Assembly (NCBI RefSeq): GCF_035825295.1
Contig: NZ_JAYMGI010000002.1
Span: 6,377,501-6,441,500 of the forward strand
Source: Actinacidiphila sp. DG2A-62
GTDB taxonomy: Bacteria; Actinomycetota; Actinomycetes; Streptomycetales; Streptomycetaceae
Length of the DNA: 64,000 bases
Direction of reading: 5' to 3'
Below are positions 62,951-64,000 of the stretch, in pieces. The notes beneath the pieces were generated by a model, which saw nothing but the letters and a program-made list of their open reading frames with translations, searched no databases and had not been told where the DNA came from. Each line of letters starts with the position of its first letter. Within the stretch, counting starts at the first letter, position 1. The position numbers and the translations under genes are program-made.

Positions 62951-64000
62951 CCACCGGGACCCTGCGCACCGACGGCGCCGCGACCGTCCCGGCCGGCCGG
63001 CCGCGCGGCACGGCCCGCCTGGTGCTCCTCGCCTCCATCGTCGTGTCGTTCCTCGCCTCCTCCAGCGCGCCGACGCCGCTCTACGCGGTCTACGCCGACG
63101 CGTGGCACTTCTCGCCGATCACCACCACCGTGGTCTTCGGCGTGTACGCCATCGCGGTGCTGCTGGCGCTGCTCGTGCTCGGGCGGGTCTCGGACCACGT
63201 AGGCAGGCGGCCGGTTCTGCTGACCGCGCTGGCGCTGCAGATCGCGGCGATGGCCGTGTTCGCGACGGCCGGCGGCACGGCCGAGCTGTTCGTCGGCCGG
63301 GTGCTCCAGGGCGTCGCCACCGGCGGCGCGCTCGGCGCGCTGGGCGCGGCGATGCTCGACGTCGACCGGGCCCGCGGCACCCTCGCCAACGCCGCCGCGC
63401 CGGGCATGGGCACCGGCCTGGGCGCGCTGGCGTCCGGCGTGATCGTGCAGTTCCTGCCGGCGCCGACGCATCTGGTGTACCTGCTGCTGATCGCCGTGTT
63501 CGCGGCGCAGGCGGCGGGGGTGGCGCTGATGCCGGAGACCGTCGGCCGCGCGCCGGGCCTGCGGGCGTCGCTGGTACCGGAGTTGGCGGTGCCGCGGCGG
63601 CTGCGCGGGCCGGTGCTCGCGGCGGCGCCCGCGCTGTTCGCGGTGTGGGCGCTGGCCGGCTTCTACGGCGCGCTCGCGCCCGCGGTGGCCCGCCAGTTGT
63701 CCGGCTCGACGTCCGAAGTCACCGGCGGCCTCGGGCTGTTCGTGCTGGCCTTCACCGCGTCGCTGGTCACCGTCGCGCTCAACCGCGCCGCGCCGCGCAC
63801 GGTGATGCTCCTCGGCATCGCGCTGCTGGTGGCCGGCTCCCTCGGCACCTGGGCGTCCACCGAGGCGTCCTCGACGGCCGGGTTCTTCCTGTGCGCGGTC
63901 GTCTCCGGGGTCGGCTTCGGCGCGGGGTTCCAGGGCGGCATCCGCACCGTCGTCCCGCTGGCCGCGCCCCACGAACGGGCCGGCGTGCTCTCCGTCCTCT
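62947..64000 (+). CDS. MFS transporter, DHA1-like (3' truncated by window)
   Basis: GTG 62947 with GGAGG 6 bases upstream opens a frame that continues past the window end (351 codons visible). At least nine hydrophobic helices are seen. The N-terminal SFLASSSAPTPLYAVYADAW is typical of actinobacterial DHA1-type exporters. LGRVSDHVGRRPVLLTALAL is motif A and GRVLQGVATGGALGALGAAM is motif B. It is divergent from the GlxA-type regulator. The substrate is unknown, and a drug or metabolite exporter is likely. Confidence 0.9.
   Translation, partial: MTTGTLRTDGAATVPAGRPRGTARLVLLASIVVSFLASSSAPTPLYAVYADAWHFSPITTTVVFGVYAIAVLLALLVLGRVSDHVGRRPVLLTALALQIAAMAVFATAGGTAELFVGRVLQGVATGGALGALGAAMLDVDRARGTLANAAAPGMGTGLGALASGVIVQFLPAPTHLVYLLLIAVFAAQAAGVALMPETVGRAPGLRASLVPELAVPRRLRGPVLAAAPALFAVWALAGFYGALAPAVARQLSGSTSEVTGGLGLFVLAFTASLVTVALNRAAPRTVMLLGIALLVAGSLGTWASTEASSTAGFFLCAVVSGVGFGAGFQGGIRTVVPLAAPHERAGVLSVL

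Overview
The window is a chromosomal segment of a high-G+C actinomycete, almost certainly a member of the Streptomycetaceae. Codon third positions are nearly always G or C, GTG and TTG starts are common, and the gene content is typical of that family: isobutyryl-CoA mutase, the GlgE maltosyl-transferase operon, DUF6230/DUF6114 proteins, and many MFS exporters paired with TetR or MarR repressors. From memory, the order of the first three quarters resembles the SCO541x-SCO546x region of Streptomyces coelicolor. That comparison was not run.

Layout. 1-4.3 kb: the end of an MFS gene, a frameshifted Uma2 gene, a MarR regulator, a DUF3817 membrane protein and icmA (isobutyryl-CoA mutase large subunit, with both residues diagnostic for Icm). 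4.3-9.7 kb: a TetR regulator with two palindromic operator candidates, a thioredoxin-fold/TPR protein, a long non-coding stretch, then a poorly understood cassette of DUF6230, DUF6114 and a secreted low-complexity protein. 9.8-17.1 kb: a central-carbon block with pyruvate kinase, acetate kinase, phosphotransacetylase, D-lactate dehydrogenase and 6-phosphofructokinase. 17.1-28.6 kb: the alpha-glucan block. glgE-treS-pep2-glgB turn trehalose, maltose and glycogen into maltose-1-phosphate and branched glucan, and glgP (divergent) degrades the glucan. A debranching enzyme, glgX, lies at 42.4-44.8 kb.

28.7-37.8 kb: a cold-shock protein, a secreted M4 metalloprotease, a heterodimeric ABC exporter with one predicted degenerate ATPase site, a degenerate tyrosine-recombinase-like gene and an MFS transporter whose last codons run into an IS element. 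37.7-41.1 kb: a small foreign-looking island with an IS481-type transposase (frameshifted), then an SDR/MarR pair flanked by imperfect inverted repeats. 44.9-52.8 kb: two tandem L,D-transpeptidase lipoproteins, an enoyl-CoA hydratase, an RsbW-like ATPase, a quinone oxidoreductase and a secreted nuclease. 53.0-64.0 kb: three regulator-exporter or regulator-reductase modules with visible operators, a Na+/H+ antiporter, an 85-bp triplicated intergenic repeat, a truncated haemoglobin, a GlxA-type regulator and the start of another MFS gene.

Five genes carry what look like small frameshifts, mostly at short G or C runs (Uma2, pyk, the second ABC subunit, the recombinase-like gene and the transposase). 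Together they suggest either indel errors in the assembly or real decay, and they should be checked before any of these genes is called broken. No tRNA, rRNA or CRISPR array was seen.
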